DNA of 64,000 nt from Thelephora terrestris (GCA_015956445.1 WIUZ02000005.1:930001-994000); one strand, 5' to 3'; positions 23,517 to 36,575 are shown, numbered from the stretch's first letter. Numbers and translations: made by a program. The notes: generated by a model from the letters alone, not told the origin.

Positions 23517-26500
23517 TCATGGCGCATTGTTCGTTGCTCTACGGTTAGTCCATGACATATAAGGTTCGCGGTTCGCATCTTGCGCCCCCTTCGAGCGTGA
23601 ACTGCGTCGGGCTTCCGGTACCTTCTGAGGGGCATTCATGTCCTGGACATCGGGAAATAAGCGGAGCAAGGAGTTCCGGGGAATCAAAGGCTTACAGTAA
23701 CACGTTTTCGGACGCCTGAAGTGATATGAGCCATCCACTTCGTCATGTTATTCTTGAGCGCATTCTCCCGTATGCCCTTGGTGTTCAGCCAGGCAAGGAG
23801 CTCCTCCACTTGTTCGGGCTCGGAGTATACCGCCCACTCATCGACGCCAAGTATCCCTTCGGGACCCTCCTCTTCCAACCTCCGCTTCTTTACGTCACCG
23901 TCCTCCGCCTCCCTCTTATCCAACAGGTCTTGATCCAGTTCACTCGGTCCCTGGATGAATACTCTCCCAGTGCTCCACACCGTCCCTCCACCACTCGCCA
24001 CTAACGTTCCGGATCCCAAGCCGTCAAACCACCATATGCGATTGTGGAACCGATCCTTCCCCATCGGTTTCGCCCTGATGCAACCAAGGAGCTTCCTAAA
24101 TTCCCGTTCGATGGCCTCAAGTCGTCGATCAGACTTGTTCACTTCTTCCTCCAGTTTTCGCAGGTCCGCGGCGGCTTTCCGTGTCGAAGCGGCATTGGAA
24201 CGAGAGATTTCACGTGATTTGGCTTGAGCTTTCCTACGGAGACTTTGGCCTCTCAACGCAGGTCGTTTTGTGCTACCACCAGCTGCAGAACCTGCTTCCG
24301 AGGTTGCTCCTGAATCGAGCCCACCGTCAGACAGGTCACTCGAGTCTTGCATCTCGACATCCTGGTCGATTGTACTCCCATTGCCATTAGCAGTAGAGGC
24401 AGTTCCGTTTGAAGTGTCCTTCACATCTTTCTTCTGACCCTCGGTGAGGTTCGCAATTTCCTCCACACTGGAAATGTATTGGAAGCCGAATGAAGAGAGG
24501 AGGTAGAGATACACCTACGTTTGCTTCTTGGCCCTGTTGATTTCAATTTTCTCCTTCCTCAATGCCGTCAGCTGTTCCTCGCATGATTCCATGTGTAGGT
24601 GGATCGCCTTGCTTGAGATTGAAAGCCCACACATGAACGATAAAAGTGCGATCTTGTACTCGACAGGCATTAGCCAATACCTTTCGCTAGGATTCCCCCG
24701 TTGCACACAATCCTGCCAATGCGTTGAGGTAGATGGTTCTTTGAATCTCACAGGTTCCCAGAGGAGACAAGTAAGAACATGTTGGTACAACGGAAAGGCC
24801 TCCGGGGAGGCGAGCTTTGGAGGAATCAGCCTTTGTACCATGAAAGAAGGGAGAGTCAATGACTCACATCTGAGAGGCAACCAACCAAAGCCACTTCCCA
24901 GCCTTCCCGCCCTTCCGCGGCACGCAGAGGCACACGTTCCCAGTTATTTCCGACCTCTGACATAGCGTTGACGAGATCTTCGGGATTTACGCACAATACA
25001 GGGTCAGCGGATGCGTCTAGGAGACAACTTATCGCCGTCTCTCGGGTGAAGGAAATTGTGCGCAGGTTGTAAATGAGCGTAGCGTGAATCTCAGCGATCA
25101 AGGCGCAGGGTTGATCATTTGCATTGTGTCGGATTGCAGCCTCGAATTCGTCCAGTGTGAAAGTCGAAAGATGCAATGGGACGCTAGGAATGATATATAA
25201 ACTGTGGAGTTTTCGCTGAGGCACAATCTGCTTACCCATACACATTGAGATAATTCCAAGCCATGAGGAAGGACTCGAAAGCTCCAGGTATCTCACTGAA
25301 CGGTAACTCCTTGCTAGGAACTGGCCTTTGGACTTTGGCGCCTGCCTTCTTGTCCCGCTCAGGTAGCATGACATCCATGTCCTCGGCGGGGTAACGAAGA
25401 GGTTTCTTCTTCTTCTTTTCTGGGGGTGGGGGAGGAGGTTTGGCAAGTTCCTTCAGTTTCACGGCTGTCGAAAGCTCAGCGGGGCTCGAGGGCTCAAACA
25501 GGCAATTCAACGCACGTTCGGGTTCCTTCTTCTGTTTCTTTGCGTTTGGGCCTTCCTTCTCTTCCCAAGCTTTCTTCCGCTTCTCCATCTCACCTTTTTT
25601 GAGGTTTTCCACTCCCTTCCGGGTTTCATCAGGCATGATGGAACCGACGCCGTACTTGTCCGCAATGAACTTCTTGACGACCCAGGGAGAGGCAACTGCG
25701 GCATCGCGATCCACGCAGTCCCTGATGAACCTCCGGAGGATGGACTTAGAGAAAGTCAACCGATCGCGGCTACAAGTCAAATAAACGAAGCTCGGTTAGC
25801 ACGTTCGAGTGTGTATGAAGTGGAGTCGAGGCCAAAGTTACCTCATAGATGAACACTGCACCTCCATTAAACTCCCACTCCATTTCGACTTTTCTGCATC
25901 GAGTTTGTCGTTTGAAACGGCGGCGGCAGCCTTCTCTTTGGTGTCTTCATGGATCTGAATCTTGTATAGGTATTTCTGAGGGTCATCACGGGAGTTCGCA
26001 TCCTTCACAGGTAATTTAAGGTCACTAGCGAGTTTGTGGATTTGGTCTTCTTCGTCGGGTTTCGATGAGGAGGGAGAAGAGGTGGAGGCAACCAGGCTGG
26101 ACCGCGGAGGGAAGACTTGCATAACACGAGCATAATACCTGTGGGAAGTCAGACAGTCCCCACATGCAGGAGAGGTTCGGCGTACCTCTCTCCTTGGATA
26201 TCAACGAAAACCCCTTGGAACGGTCAGAAACGACGTAAGGATTAAACCACACCTACTCACTCTCATCGAGGAAATACCGATCCTTGAACCGTTCATAGAC
26301 AGCCTCTATGAGATGGTCGAGTCGGCCAATCACCTCTGAGAGACAATCAGGATTTCCAGTAATTTAGGACGAATTCCATCGGCAATGAACACGCACGCCA
26401 TTGTACGGCTTTGAGAATCGGTGCCTTAAGAGGTTCAGGGAACCTAGAGTGCATCGTGCGAGCCTCAAGCTCTTCACTATCCAAAGCCTCGAAGTAGTTC

Positions 26501-26773
26501 AGGCCGCTCTTGCCAGTGACCTCGCACTGAAACTGTTTTTGCCTGTAAAATGACATCCTAGAAGCGTAGGTACTGTGCGTTCCGAAGGTGTGAAGGGCAT
26601 TATGAATGGTATGAAGGGGTAAGAATGGGGTGGTGGACGGACTCGTATGTCTCGAAGAGTTCTCCTGTTCGTTCAAGGTAGAACACGTCTCTTGAGGGAT
26701 CTTTCTTGAGGGCTTCAAGGAGGGTGGGGGACGGTTCGGTGAGCACAACGCGTTTGCGCCTGCATGTTGGCAT
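23517..26773 (-). CDS. ITC1: Itc1/Acf1-like ISWI remodeller subunit (WAC, DDT, WHIM)
   Basis: Accessory subunit that targets ISWI chromatin remodellers (yeast Isw2-Itc1, animal ACF1/WSTF). ATG 26773 opens the WAC domain: MPTCRRKRVVLTEPSPTLLE, VFYLERTGELFETYE, RMSFYRQKQFQCEVTGKSGL, YFEALDSEE. Linker exons follow, then a DDT domain (FSEIPGAFESFLMAWNYLNV, LSTFTLDEFEAAIRHN), the WHIM motifs (RYWLMPVEYKIALLSFMCGL; then MGKDRFHNRIWWFDGLGSGT and WAVYSEPEQVEELLAWLN) and a C-terminus ending ATNNAP (TGA 23517). The upstream in-frame ATG at 26908 lies in leader sequence, and family alignment of the WAC start favours 26773. Poly-Lys/Pro charged linkers are typical. Roughly 900 residues, eight or so exons. 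It converges with eIF3k, leaving about 150 bp between stops. Confidence 0.9.
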
Positions 26774-27046
26774 TGTGTTGGTCGGGAGGATCAGACCGGA
26801 GAAGGGGAGGAGGGGAGGGGAAAGGGACGCGGAAGAAACGCCGGATGAATGCGATCTTCTGCCTCTTGGTGGACATAGTTGGGCGAGGGCGGGACAAGTG
26901 CAGTCCACCGGCGATCAGCGGAAATTCCAACGAAATTCATAAAAATATTCAGCAATCGTTGGCTTGTACCTCAGTATTATCAATGACTACGGCGTGTACT
27001 CTATTCTAAATCCATTAGCAAGAGGCCGCCTCAAGGATGCTACTTT

Positions 27047-28384
<1,338 letters not shown>

Positions 28385-28626
28385 CGCACGATATTCACTC
28401 TACTTATTTCGGTTTCACGCCTAACCAGCACGAACCGGGCCACGTCATGATCCTTGTGTGCTGTCGCTTTTTTCCCACTCTGCACTCAACGCTCGATGTG
28501 CAGACACCGCGTACACGTAGTCTTCAATGAGTCGCGATCACATTTCCATTACACTCGTTCGAGCGGCCTTGGTTCTCTTCGATGCAGCGAGTTCGGGAGC
28601 CCTGGAGGAGTTAGTTCCCAACGACG

Positions 28627-29806
28627 ATGTCCTTCTCAAAACTTCCACTCTTTTTTCTCTGGTCTTCGTTGTCGACGGTCGTACTTTCAAGGGCGAGCGT
28701 GGACAAACAGATCAAGGACTTGATTACGTCCGATTCGCCTCTCTTGCAGTATCCCACCCAGTTCACACAAGATATTGTCCCGAAACAGATTCACTCGCAC
28801 AACGACTGTGCGCTGCTCGTGTCCCCTACGTGTCGTTTCATGATAGAACTGACTGCAGAACTAGACTGGAGGGATGTACCTCTCTACACTGCCCTGAGTT
28901 ACGGTGTGGGTAGCGTCGAAGCTGATGTCTGGCTTTCTGGCAGCGATCTATTGGTGGGTGTCATGCTGTGTCATGCGTGCGCCGGCATCCTAAACCGGTG
29001 TTTATTCGGCAAATTTCCAGATTGGGCATGACCCAGAGTCGCTGACGGCAGATCGAACCTTCGATTCGTTGTATCTCCAACCGTTACTCAAGATACTCAG
29101 CGCCCAGAATCCGGATACGGTCTATACAAGGGCAGCCCCCCCTCGTATCAAGTAAGCAACTCACCGACTCACCTTCGACCTTAAGTATCTCAGCACGGAC
29201 GCGGAAGCTGATCTGAGTGCTTAGTGGCATATTTGATACGTCGAGTGGAACTTCGCTCAATTTGCTCGTAGATGTCAAGACGGACGGCGCGAGGTACGTT
29301 TTCCGCTTTCAGTGTTTTTCGTGCCTCATCGACCAATCACCCGGCGCAGTACGCTGCCCGCCATACTTCAGGCATTGAAACCCCTTCGGGATGCTGGGTA
29401 TCTTACGACCTACTATTCCAACGGAACCCTCGTACCATCTGCCATAACTGTCATCGGAACCGGCAACACTCCTCTAGATCTTGTGAAGGACCTCGATCCG
29501 CGGGACTATTTCTTCGATGGTCCTCTGGCCAATCTAACGGGATATTTCGAACCAACTTTATCTCCCATCGCGAGTACCGACTATGAAGTTGCCGTAGGGT
29601 GGAACGGTATTGGAACCATTCCCGATGACAAACTTGCAAAGCTGAAGCAGCTTGTCAATGATGCACATGCCCTGGGCATTCAAGCACGCTTCTGGGACAC
29701 GCCAGGATGGCCCGTGAGTGCGCGAAACAACGTGTGGAAGGTTTTGTTGGAGAATGGTGCGGATTGGCTAAATGCTGATGATGTGAAGGCTGCCAGCGAG
29801 TTTTGA
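28627..29806 (+). CDS. AIM6: AIM6-like secreted phosphodiesterase-fold protein
   Basis: Member of the PLC-like/GDPD phosphodiesterase superfamily related to yeast Aim6, named from a mitochondrial inheritance screen; substrate unknown. ATG 28627 begins a signal peptide (MSFSKLPLFFLWSSLSTVVL). The catalytic entry PKQIHSHND joins across an intron to a piece containing RDVPLYTALSYGVGSVEADV, followed by HDPESLTADRTFDSLYLQPL, LLVDVKTDG, TLPAILQALKPLRDAGYL, and GIQARFWDTPGWPVSARNNV with WKVLLENGADWLNADD near the end. HSHNDY and the E-x-D of VEADV are the metal and catalytic residues of the family. TGA at 29804-29806. About 310 residues, normal. Its start lies about 240 bp from the divergent CBR1 start. 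Confidence 0.85.
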
Positions 29807-30254
29807 CTTGTTTATTGGGATCTGAGCTTCGTGCGTTTTTTTTTGGTACCTCCGTAGCCACGGAATTCGATGAGTAAGTCACTCGTTACGAGATGCAATC
29901 TATCGCCAAACGGCGTCCTGTGCCGGTATCGAAGCCCAGAGATTCGGTTACATTCCCTGAGGAGCATGCTTCAGCAGGCCAAGCCGTATTTGAATTTCCG
30001 TTGAACAACGTGCTTCAGTGACCAGTCTCTTTCTCGCTTGAAGCTTGAGCCACAGAAGGGGAAGGTTTTAACCTATCTTACAGTGTTGCGTTGCAGTCAG
30101 CGCTCGCCTCGGACCCCGGAGATGGACACCGGATCAAACGCGGATTAGTCGACTGTTGAACCTGTCGCCTGAGCCTCCAAGACAGCCGAGCCGGCTAGCT
30201 CCACTAGCTCTACAGCAACTGCGATAAATTTCATCGTAAAGGTCCTGAAGTGGT
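29807..30254. other. Intergenic stretch
   Basis: No gene seen between AIM6 and the SDR-like gene. It holds a T8 run at about 29837 after the AIM6 stop and otherwise unremarkable sequence. Confidence 0.5.
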
Positions 30255-30262
30255 TATATAAA
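30255..30262 (+). promoter_or_regulatory. TATA box of the SDR-like gene
   Basis: TATATAAA, 58 bp before the chosen start ATG 30320. This spacing fits a fungal core promoter and argues that the degenerate gene may still be transcribed (inference). Confidence 0.5.
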
Positions 30263-30319
30263 CTTGTTGGGCTCGACAGAAGATGTCAGCCGCTGCCTGC
30301 CTTCCCTCTTCATCCCTCC

Positions 30320-31138
30320 ATGTCCTCCTCTGCACCAGAGTCATCCTCGAGCCAAGGTCCCTCTGATTTCCAGCTCGCTGGTTCCGAGAAGCTCAGGAAG
30401 CCGAGGTGGAAACTCGACAACCTCCCAGATCTCACCGGTAAGGTGATCATGGTCACAAACCCCAACAACAAAGTTGGCAAGGACACGGCAAAGGCGTGCA
30501 TCTATCCTTTCTCCGCTCCAACAGTCCCACTCATGATTGAACCAACATAGGCTCTTTTATACCATAACGCCACCGTTTACATCGCCTCCTCTAATGTCCC
30601 CAAGGCTGAGGGTACGGTCGCCGAGTTGAAGAAGGAAACGGGTAAAAACCCGATATTCCTTCATCTTGACTTGGCCGACAAAGGCAACTGCCTGTCTGCC
30701 GCTCAGCTTTTCCTCCAGTGAGTTTCTCAAATGTTTGATTGCTTCCCACTAGCTTGCAGTGCGGCTGATGTCCATTCCTCGGTCCTAGGTCGGAGAAGGA
30801 GCTTCACGCAATCTACAATTCTGGGTATGTCGCCGCTCACTTCGTCCATCAGAAGAATCTAAATGTTTTGGGTCCCTTCCCCACCCGCTTCCTAGGCACA
30901 TTATTGCTCCCGGCCTGAGCTCAAAGAACTTTGACGATTACGACATGCTTTTCTCGAAGAAAGTGATCAGTAAGCCAATCTCTCTGGAAGAGTGAAAGAC
31001 CTACGTATACTTACCCTCATGCGTTCTCGAGGTCACGTACACTTCATTGAACTCGTCATGCCTGCTCTTGTGGTTGGAGCGAAAAAGTCTTCGCGGTCTC
31101 ACAAGTCCAAGAAGCCGGAGACCTCAGAGCAGAATTAA
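30320..31138 (+). pseudogene. Truncated, cofactor-degenerate short-chain dehydrogenase
   Basis: Homologous to the first half of fungal retinol-dehydrogenase/WWOX-like SDRs. Exons give LRKPRWKLDNLPDLTGKVIM, VTNPNNKVGKDTAKA, LYHNATVYIASSNVPKAEGT, ELKKETGKNPIFLHLDLAD, FLQSEKELHAIYNSG, IIAPGLSSKNFDDYDMLF and GHVHFIELVMPALVVGAKK, then a stop at 31136-31138 after a Lys/Ser tail. The usual TGxxxGxG nucleotide loop reads TNPNNKVG, the NNAG motif reads YNSG, and the whole catalytic half (Ser...YxxxK) is missing: no such block follows before the next gene. About 185 residues against about 300 for the family. All introns keep GT-AG and the frame is open, so this is either a young pseudogene or a repurposed fold. 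Confidence 0.7.
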
Positions 31139-31393
31139 TCTCTCCACGCTTTCGCATACCGTGCGTTGTTCCCGTCCGCCTGACATTCGTACCACATCTT
31201 GTGTTCCACATAATACCACAACACTATAATAGGCCTACCTCCCTGTACACCGTTGAAATATGCGTTTATATATACTGCTGGCTCTGCGTCGGGTGAAAGC
31301 AGAGACATGTGCTGCTGACATTGGATCCATACTATTGCCAGCAAATGCGATTAGGCGAGCTATCTATCTGTATCCTAAAAGTGTCAAAGGGTA

Positions 31394-32418
31394 TCAAAGC
31401 TTAGTCCAGAACTCCGAACGGTCAACGCCAAGTTTCTTCCGCTGGTGTAGTCGCAACATCGGCCCCGGTTGCTTGGCTAGCGTTCCCTTCGCCAAATGTA
31501 GAGGACTTCGGATGCCACCTGGGACGGTCTCACCGGGCTTAGGGGCAAAGGTCTCGGCCTTGAATCCGACCCAGCTTTCTTTCTCCTTCTCGGCCCTTCC
31601 CCATGAAGTGGTATCACGGATGGCCACAGGCTTCGCAAGTAGTGTGTCCTAAAGACGATATGAGCAATTCGAAATCCGCAACTGTGGCGATCCACTTACG
31701 ATATGGCTTTCAGCCTTGTGCACCAAATCCTTAACTCCTTCTTTCCCCCTGTACCGGAGGACCTTCTCCAAGTTCCACCGCGTCCTCTGCCTTAACACAC
31801 CGCTCTCATCCGTAGGTTCACGTTTTCGCTCCTTCTTTATGATGTTCTCCACGTCCGCAACACCCTTGCTGACGAGGTCCTTCCCTGGCGTTCTTCCCAC
31901 ACGTTTGCTGATGAGATCCCACCCTACGGACCTGGCAGTCATCTCGTATCGGATGTCTCGTGGGTTATCGACAAGTTCGAGGACAGCGTGGGGAGCGTTG
32001 TCCCCCTGGCGGTTGCCGTATTTGTGGATGCGGGTGTAGCCTCCTGGTCGGCCGGCATAACGTTTGGCATATTCTCCAAAGACTTTTGGGACGAAGGAAG
32101 GTTTGAGGATGAATCCGTTAGCTTTCCGGTACGCTGGCAAGTCGCCCTTCTTGCCAAGAGTTATCATCTATAACCAACGCGTTAACGCAAACCGGCAGCG
32201 TTTTAGTGTATAGCGTACCTTCTCCGCTAGGCGAGCGGTGTCTCGAGCCTTCGGAAGTGTAGTTTTAATCTGTTCATGTTCAAACAGCGATGTGACCAAG
32301 TTCCTGACCAACGGTGAGCACACATCTAGCACAGACGAAGCAGAACCACTTACCTCAGCATCAGCATACGATGAGACGAGGTCCTCGAGAATTTTCTGAA
32401 GGCGACACCGTGTTTCAT
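31394..32418 (-). CDS. MRPL8: Mitochondrial large-subunit ribosomal protein bL17m
   Basis: Homologue of bacterial L17, which lines the exit-tunnel side of the large ribosomal subunit. Exon 1 from ATG 32418 reads [20 protein letters not shown], exon 2 [20 protein letters not shown] with DTARLAEK, exon 3 [54 protein letters not shown], and the C-terminal extension ends [12 protein letters not shown]. RxSSHRxxMLRNLVTSLxxHExIxTTxxKAxE is the L17 signature, and YxxRxGGYTRI and A.ELVD complete it. About 270 residues including a mitochondrion-type C-terminal extension of about 120. Four exons. It is followed on the same strand by mitochondrial ACP upstream. Confidence 0.93.
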
Positions 32419-32893
32419 GGTTACACACTATGCCGCCGACGGAGGTTTGCGACGGAAAGAGGTGAACGGAAAGATGATGATCACGTGCCTTCGGGCTTAC
32501 TTGACACGCTTGGCGCAAGCCACACGTTGAAGGATTTAGCCCAGATTCTGACAACATAGGAGCCGGTCGTGCAAAGTTTTATCCGTACGTGCTACATTTA
32601 CAAACTACGAGTGAAGGGAGTCGTTCAGCAGAAGTTCTTCGTCTGTGCGTCACTCAAATGGGCGGTGGGGATATTGATCGTGCGGAAGAAACCGCAAGGT
32701 TGAAGCGATAAGTGCGGAGAAAATCTTGAGCCCCCTCAGATATGCGTGTTAATGTTGATTGGATTGAGTTCAAGGAAATTAAGTACGGATAGTAGGGCAA
32801 CAATTTCAGAAGCAGAAACGGCCTTCGACGCAAAGCCAACCAAACGTCGCCGATTAGTGAGCTGAATGAACGCGTGAGCTAGCGTAGGCGACT
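32419..32893. other. Intergenic stretch
   Basis: Between the bL17m start and the ACP stop. Only short frames without motifs. Contains the bL17m promoter region and the ACP 3' flank. Confidence 0.45.
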
Positions 32894-33437
32894 TCAACTC
32901 CATGGCATACCTTCTGGTGTCTTGGCAATATAGTCAATAGCTGTGAAAGGTTGGAGTGTGAAATGAACACCAAGGGTGGAAACGGCCTACCGTGCTGCAC
33001 AGACTTAATTTCATCCGCCTCAGCATCTGGGATTTCAATGGTGAATTCCTGGATATTCCATGAGTATGGCTTAGCATTGAACGACGAGCTATGAACCGAC
33101 CTCCTCGACAGCCATGACAACCTCAACAGCGTCTAGACTATCTAGGCCCAGGTCACTGGTGAACGAAGCCTGGGTGGTAAGCTGCGAAACATGGTCAGAC
33201 ATCTTGCATGACGACGTTCATTACAGCATTGCGCACCTTCGTTGGGTCGACCTTCTCAAAGCCCTTTAACACGTCCAATACCCGGGTAGTGATTTCCTCC
33301 TTCGTAAGGCCAGCGGCAGCAGAGAAAGTCGCACGCTGGGGCAGCCATGTCCGCCTAGGGATGGCGACAGAGATAGTAACGCGGTTTCGCGCGAAGCTGG
33401 CGGCTGGACCACGGAATGCGACACGGAGGAAGGACAT
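32894..33437 (-). CDS. ACP1: Mitochondrial acyl carrier protein
   Basis: Carries acyl chains on a phosphopantetheine arm for mitochondrial fatty-acid and lipoate synthesis and is also a complex I and Fe-S assembly (ISD11) partner. ATG 33437 opens an Arg-rich presequence (MSFLRVAFRGPAASFARNRV) followed by GLTKEEITTRVLDVLKGFEK, VDPTKV, and after a short intron SFTSDLGLDSLDAVEVVMAV with EEEFTIEIPDAEADEIKSV and the end DYIAKTPEGMPWS (TGA 32894-32896). The modified Ser sits in LGLDSLD. About 135 residues, normal length. The upstream in-frame ATG at 33551 would put Arg-poor sequence before the presequence, so 33437 is preferred. Confidence 0.94.
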
Positions 33438-33829
33438 TTTTATGAGCGATTGTGTGACGAGGAGGTTGCGCGGATGGCTAACTGCTCCGGTGCTCGGCTG
33501 GCTCCGAACTCTCCTTCGGGAAACGCCGTTGATCGCTGCCGCGTGGGCCAAGGATCAAACTGATCAAAGTTGCCGGAATCAACCGATATCGCTGTACATT
33601 TGATTCTCACGTCGGTGGCAAGCCACTGTCACACTTGTCCGGTCATTCACTCGTTCCAGATTCAAGACCCCCTCAAGGTACGAGAGTGATTGTAAACTGG
33701 CATCGCTCGGTATCTCATCATACGGTTACATTACTCCCTTCCTTATTGCTAGGTGAGTTGGCTGGTCGTGCGCTGTTCGCAATTCGGTTATTGACAGTGC
33801 TATCACTTCCCCACAACCTAGACTTCGTA
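33438..33829. promoter_or_regulatory. Divergent promoter region of ACP and uL13
   Basis: About 390 bp between two start codons facing away from each other, one for a mitochondrial gene and one for a cytosolic ribosomal protein. A leader intron ending at an AG near 33796 is possible. No TATA box is obvious, as usual for ribosomal protein genes. Confidence 0.4.
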
Positions 33830-34609
33830 ATGGCCACCATCTCTTCGACCCCCATCGTAATAGATGGAAAGGGCCATCTCTTGGGTCGGCTGGCCTCTAT
33901 AATTGCCAAACAGATTCTCAACGGACAGAAAATTGTTGTTGTCCGGTGCGAAGAAATCAACATCTCAGGGAGCTTCTTCCGCAACAAGGTACATGCTGCT
34001 CGAATCGAGAAGACTCCTGGGACTAAAGACGTTACTTCGATTTTCTTGCGCAGCTTCGTTACCACAACTTCCTACACAAACGTCATATTGTGAACCCCAA
34101 AAAGTCGGGCCCCTTCCATCATCGAGCACCCTCGAAGATCCTTTATCGTGCCATCCGTGGCATGGTTCCCCACAAAACCGCGCGAGGTGCCGCTGCCTTG
34201 GAACGCCTCAAGTTGTATGAGGGTGTACCCCCACCATACGACAGGAAGAAGAGGATGGTTGTTCCGGAGGCTCTGCGGGTATTAAGGCTGAAGCCGGGCA
34301 GGAAGTACTGCACAGTAAAAGTCAGATCATTACATGCAAACTCACGTTTTACGATTGAGCTGACGACTTTGCAGCGCCTGTCTCACGAAGTTGGTTGGGG
34401 ATACAAGGATGTTGTGGATCGCCTCGAAGAGAAGAGGAAGATCAAGGCTCAGGCCTACTTCGAACGCAAGGTCTGTTTTCCACGGTCAAACGATGCTCAA
34501 TGGAATGACTGCTGAGACGATTGCTCAGAGTGCCGCCCTTAAGCTTCGCCAAAAGGCAATCGCTGACGCCGCTCCTTCGTTCGAGAAGCTCACTGCGTTG
34601 GGCTATTAG
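33830..34609 (+). CDS. RPL16: Cytosolic 60S ribosomal protein uL13 (L13a/L16)
   Basis: Ribosomal protein of the large subunit. ATG 33830 gives [48 protein letters not shown], then across an intron [92 protein letters not shown], and after the last intron a tail ending FEKLTALGY with TAG at 34607-34609. GHLLGRLAS, RGMxPHKTxRG and GVPxPYDxKKR are the eukaryotic uL13 signatures. About 200 residues, four exons, normal. Being highly expressed, its codons can serve as a reference for the window. Confidence 0.96.
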
Positions 34610-34867
34610 GCTTTTGATGGTGTTTCTGTATGAAGATATGAAGATGTGGCATACGCAGACCATGTATATTTGTCTATGGATAGTGCCAGTGTGCTAAATC
34701 GAATACTTCGCCTCATTTCGACTTTGTCGTCAGAGCCTGACTCGAACCGGCGGATCGCTGAGTGAGAAATTTAAAGGCGGCGACCCAAAAAGGCGTGCGG
34801 GAATGCGCCAGGCTAGCGGACCCCTCTGTGTCGTGTCTTGTTGTCCATCCGCCATCCTAATTTCCTC

Positions 34868-34936
34868 GAATTCCGTTCTCCTTTTTTCCGTCTCCCTTCT
34901 TCCTCCTTCCTTCCTCCCCCTCCCCCTCCTCTCTTC
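34868..34936 (+). promoter_or_regulatory. Pyrimidine-rich leader before the KH gene
   Basis: About 69 nt that are almost entirely C and T, ending directly at ATG 34937. CT-rich tracts at this place are common in strongly expressed fungal genes and mark the transcription start region (established for filamentous fungi). Confidence 0.6.
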
Positions 34937-36092
34937 ATGTCCTCCGATTCCCAATACCACAAAGTTGCTCGTGAATCCAGTATGCTTATCGTACCCCTGA
35001 TCATTCCATCGATGATCACTCATTTTGTTATCCACTTTGTAGGTTCCCCGCACCATTCACGCACCCCTTCCCCAGCTGGTCAAGACACCCTCACTCTTCG
35101 TGCGCTTGTTAGCACCAAAGATGCTGGTGTAATCATCGGCAAAGGTGGAAAGAACGTCGCCGATCTACGTGATCAGACCGGCGTAAAGGCCGGTGTCAGC
35201 AAGGTCACCCCCGGTGTCCATGAACGCGTCCTCACCATCTCCGGGCCAGTAGAACGTGTGGCAGATGTGAGTCCTTCGTCCTTCTCGTGCGCCGCAGTAT
35301 CGCTCATCCCCTATGTTTTTTTTCTTCCTTTTTCACCAGGCCTATGGTCTCGTGGTCAACCAACTTCTTTCAGGTGGTCAAATGCCCGCACCACCCGGAA
35401 CGCCCACCAACTCTTCTATCCGGCTCCTGATCTCTCACAACCTCATGGGCACGGTCATCGGCAGGAGTGGAAACAAAATAAAATCCATTCAGGACGCTTC
35501 AGGTGCTCGGATGGTTGCTTCCAAGGAAATGCTTCCTCAATCAACCGAGCGAATCGTCGAGGTCCAGGGAACCGCTGATGCCATTACCCGGGCCATCAGG
35601 GAGATTGGTACATGCCTTTTGGAAGACTGGGAACGAGGTGTTGGAACTGTCCTTTTCCACCCCACTGCCGACGATCGTCAGTCCAAACGTAGTAGCGTAT
35701 CTGGTACTCGTAATGGGGACCATCGCAAAACCAATGGAGATGCTGGCCATCGCCGCGAAGATCGGGACTCGCCCTCATCCCCCATCTCCCCTCAGCCGAC
35801 GCAACAGGCTAATCTCCGAACCCAGACCATCTCTATCCCCTCCGACATGGTTGGCTGCATAATCGGCAAGAACGGGACTAAAATTACCGAGATTCGTCGA
35901 CTTTCTGGCTCAAAAATTTCTATTGCAAAGGAACCCCATGACGAAACCGGTGAGCGCATGTTCACGATCATCGGCTCGCCAGAGGCAAATGAGAAGGCTC
36001 TCTACCTCCTTTATCATCAACTGGAAAGCGAGAAAGAGAGGAGGCTTGGCCGTGAGGGAGCTCATGAGGAAGAGACCCCGGTAGAGGCTTAA
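34937..36092 (+). CDS. Triple-KH RNA-binding protein (PCBP/Pbp2-like)
   Basis: Three KH domains bind single-stranded RNA, as in poly(rC)-binding proteins and yeast Pbp2/Hek2. ATG 34937 opens MSSDSQYHKVARESS; an intron of about 63 nt leads to GQDTLTLRALVSTKDAGVII, GKGGKNVADLRDQTGVKAG (KH1). After a second intron come LLISHNLMGTVIGRSGNKIK, SIQDASGARMVASKEM (KH2), a charged linker of about 80 residues (EDRDSPSSPISPQPTQQ), and SIPSDMVGCIIGKNGTKITE, IRRLSGSKISIAKEP (KH3), ending EEETPVEA with TAA at 36090-36092. All three GxxG loops are intact (GKGG, GRSG, GKNG). About 345 residues. Confidence 0.93.
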
Positions 36093-36575
36093 GTTCCTCC
36101 CCCCCCACGAGCCGATCACCAGCTCTTTCAGCCCCCTTCATCAAGCATCAAAACCCCATCTCTTCACCATGACAAAGCTCCCCAGTATCGCCCAATCCGC
36201 CCGTTCGTCTCCTCTTCACCGACCTTACAACCTCTCCCTTCCCATCGTCATTTCTCTGCAGTCCCGGAACATTGAACGACTCATTGCTCCACTCTACACT
36301 TGCCTCGGACATGACTCCTGCTTTCTTCACCCCCCGACCGCTCTATAACATTCTGTCGCCTCAGCGAAGTACATCGCTCCATGCCTTATCCACACGATTA
36401 ATTTCCGGCCCCTTTCCAAACCCCACGCATCACCGTTTTCAGTCTCACTCCATCCCGCCACAATCCGCCGTACACTACTGGTTTGCATGCAAGTTACAAT
36501 GATTGTTATACGTATTAGCATGTTAATGTAAACCATTCTTGAAGCTCTGCCGCATCTCAATCCACAAGCCGTCTG

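Noticed and set aside
34730-34770. Possible minus-strand tRNA because of GGTTCGAGTC
   Set aside because: The T-stem has a mismatch and no matching acceptor, D or anticodon arms could be found in the flanks.
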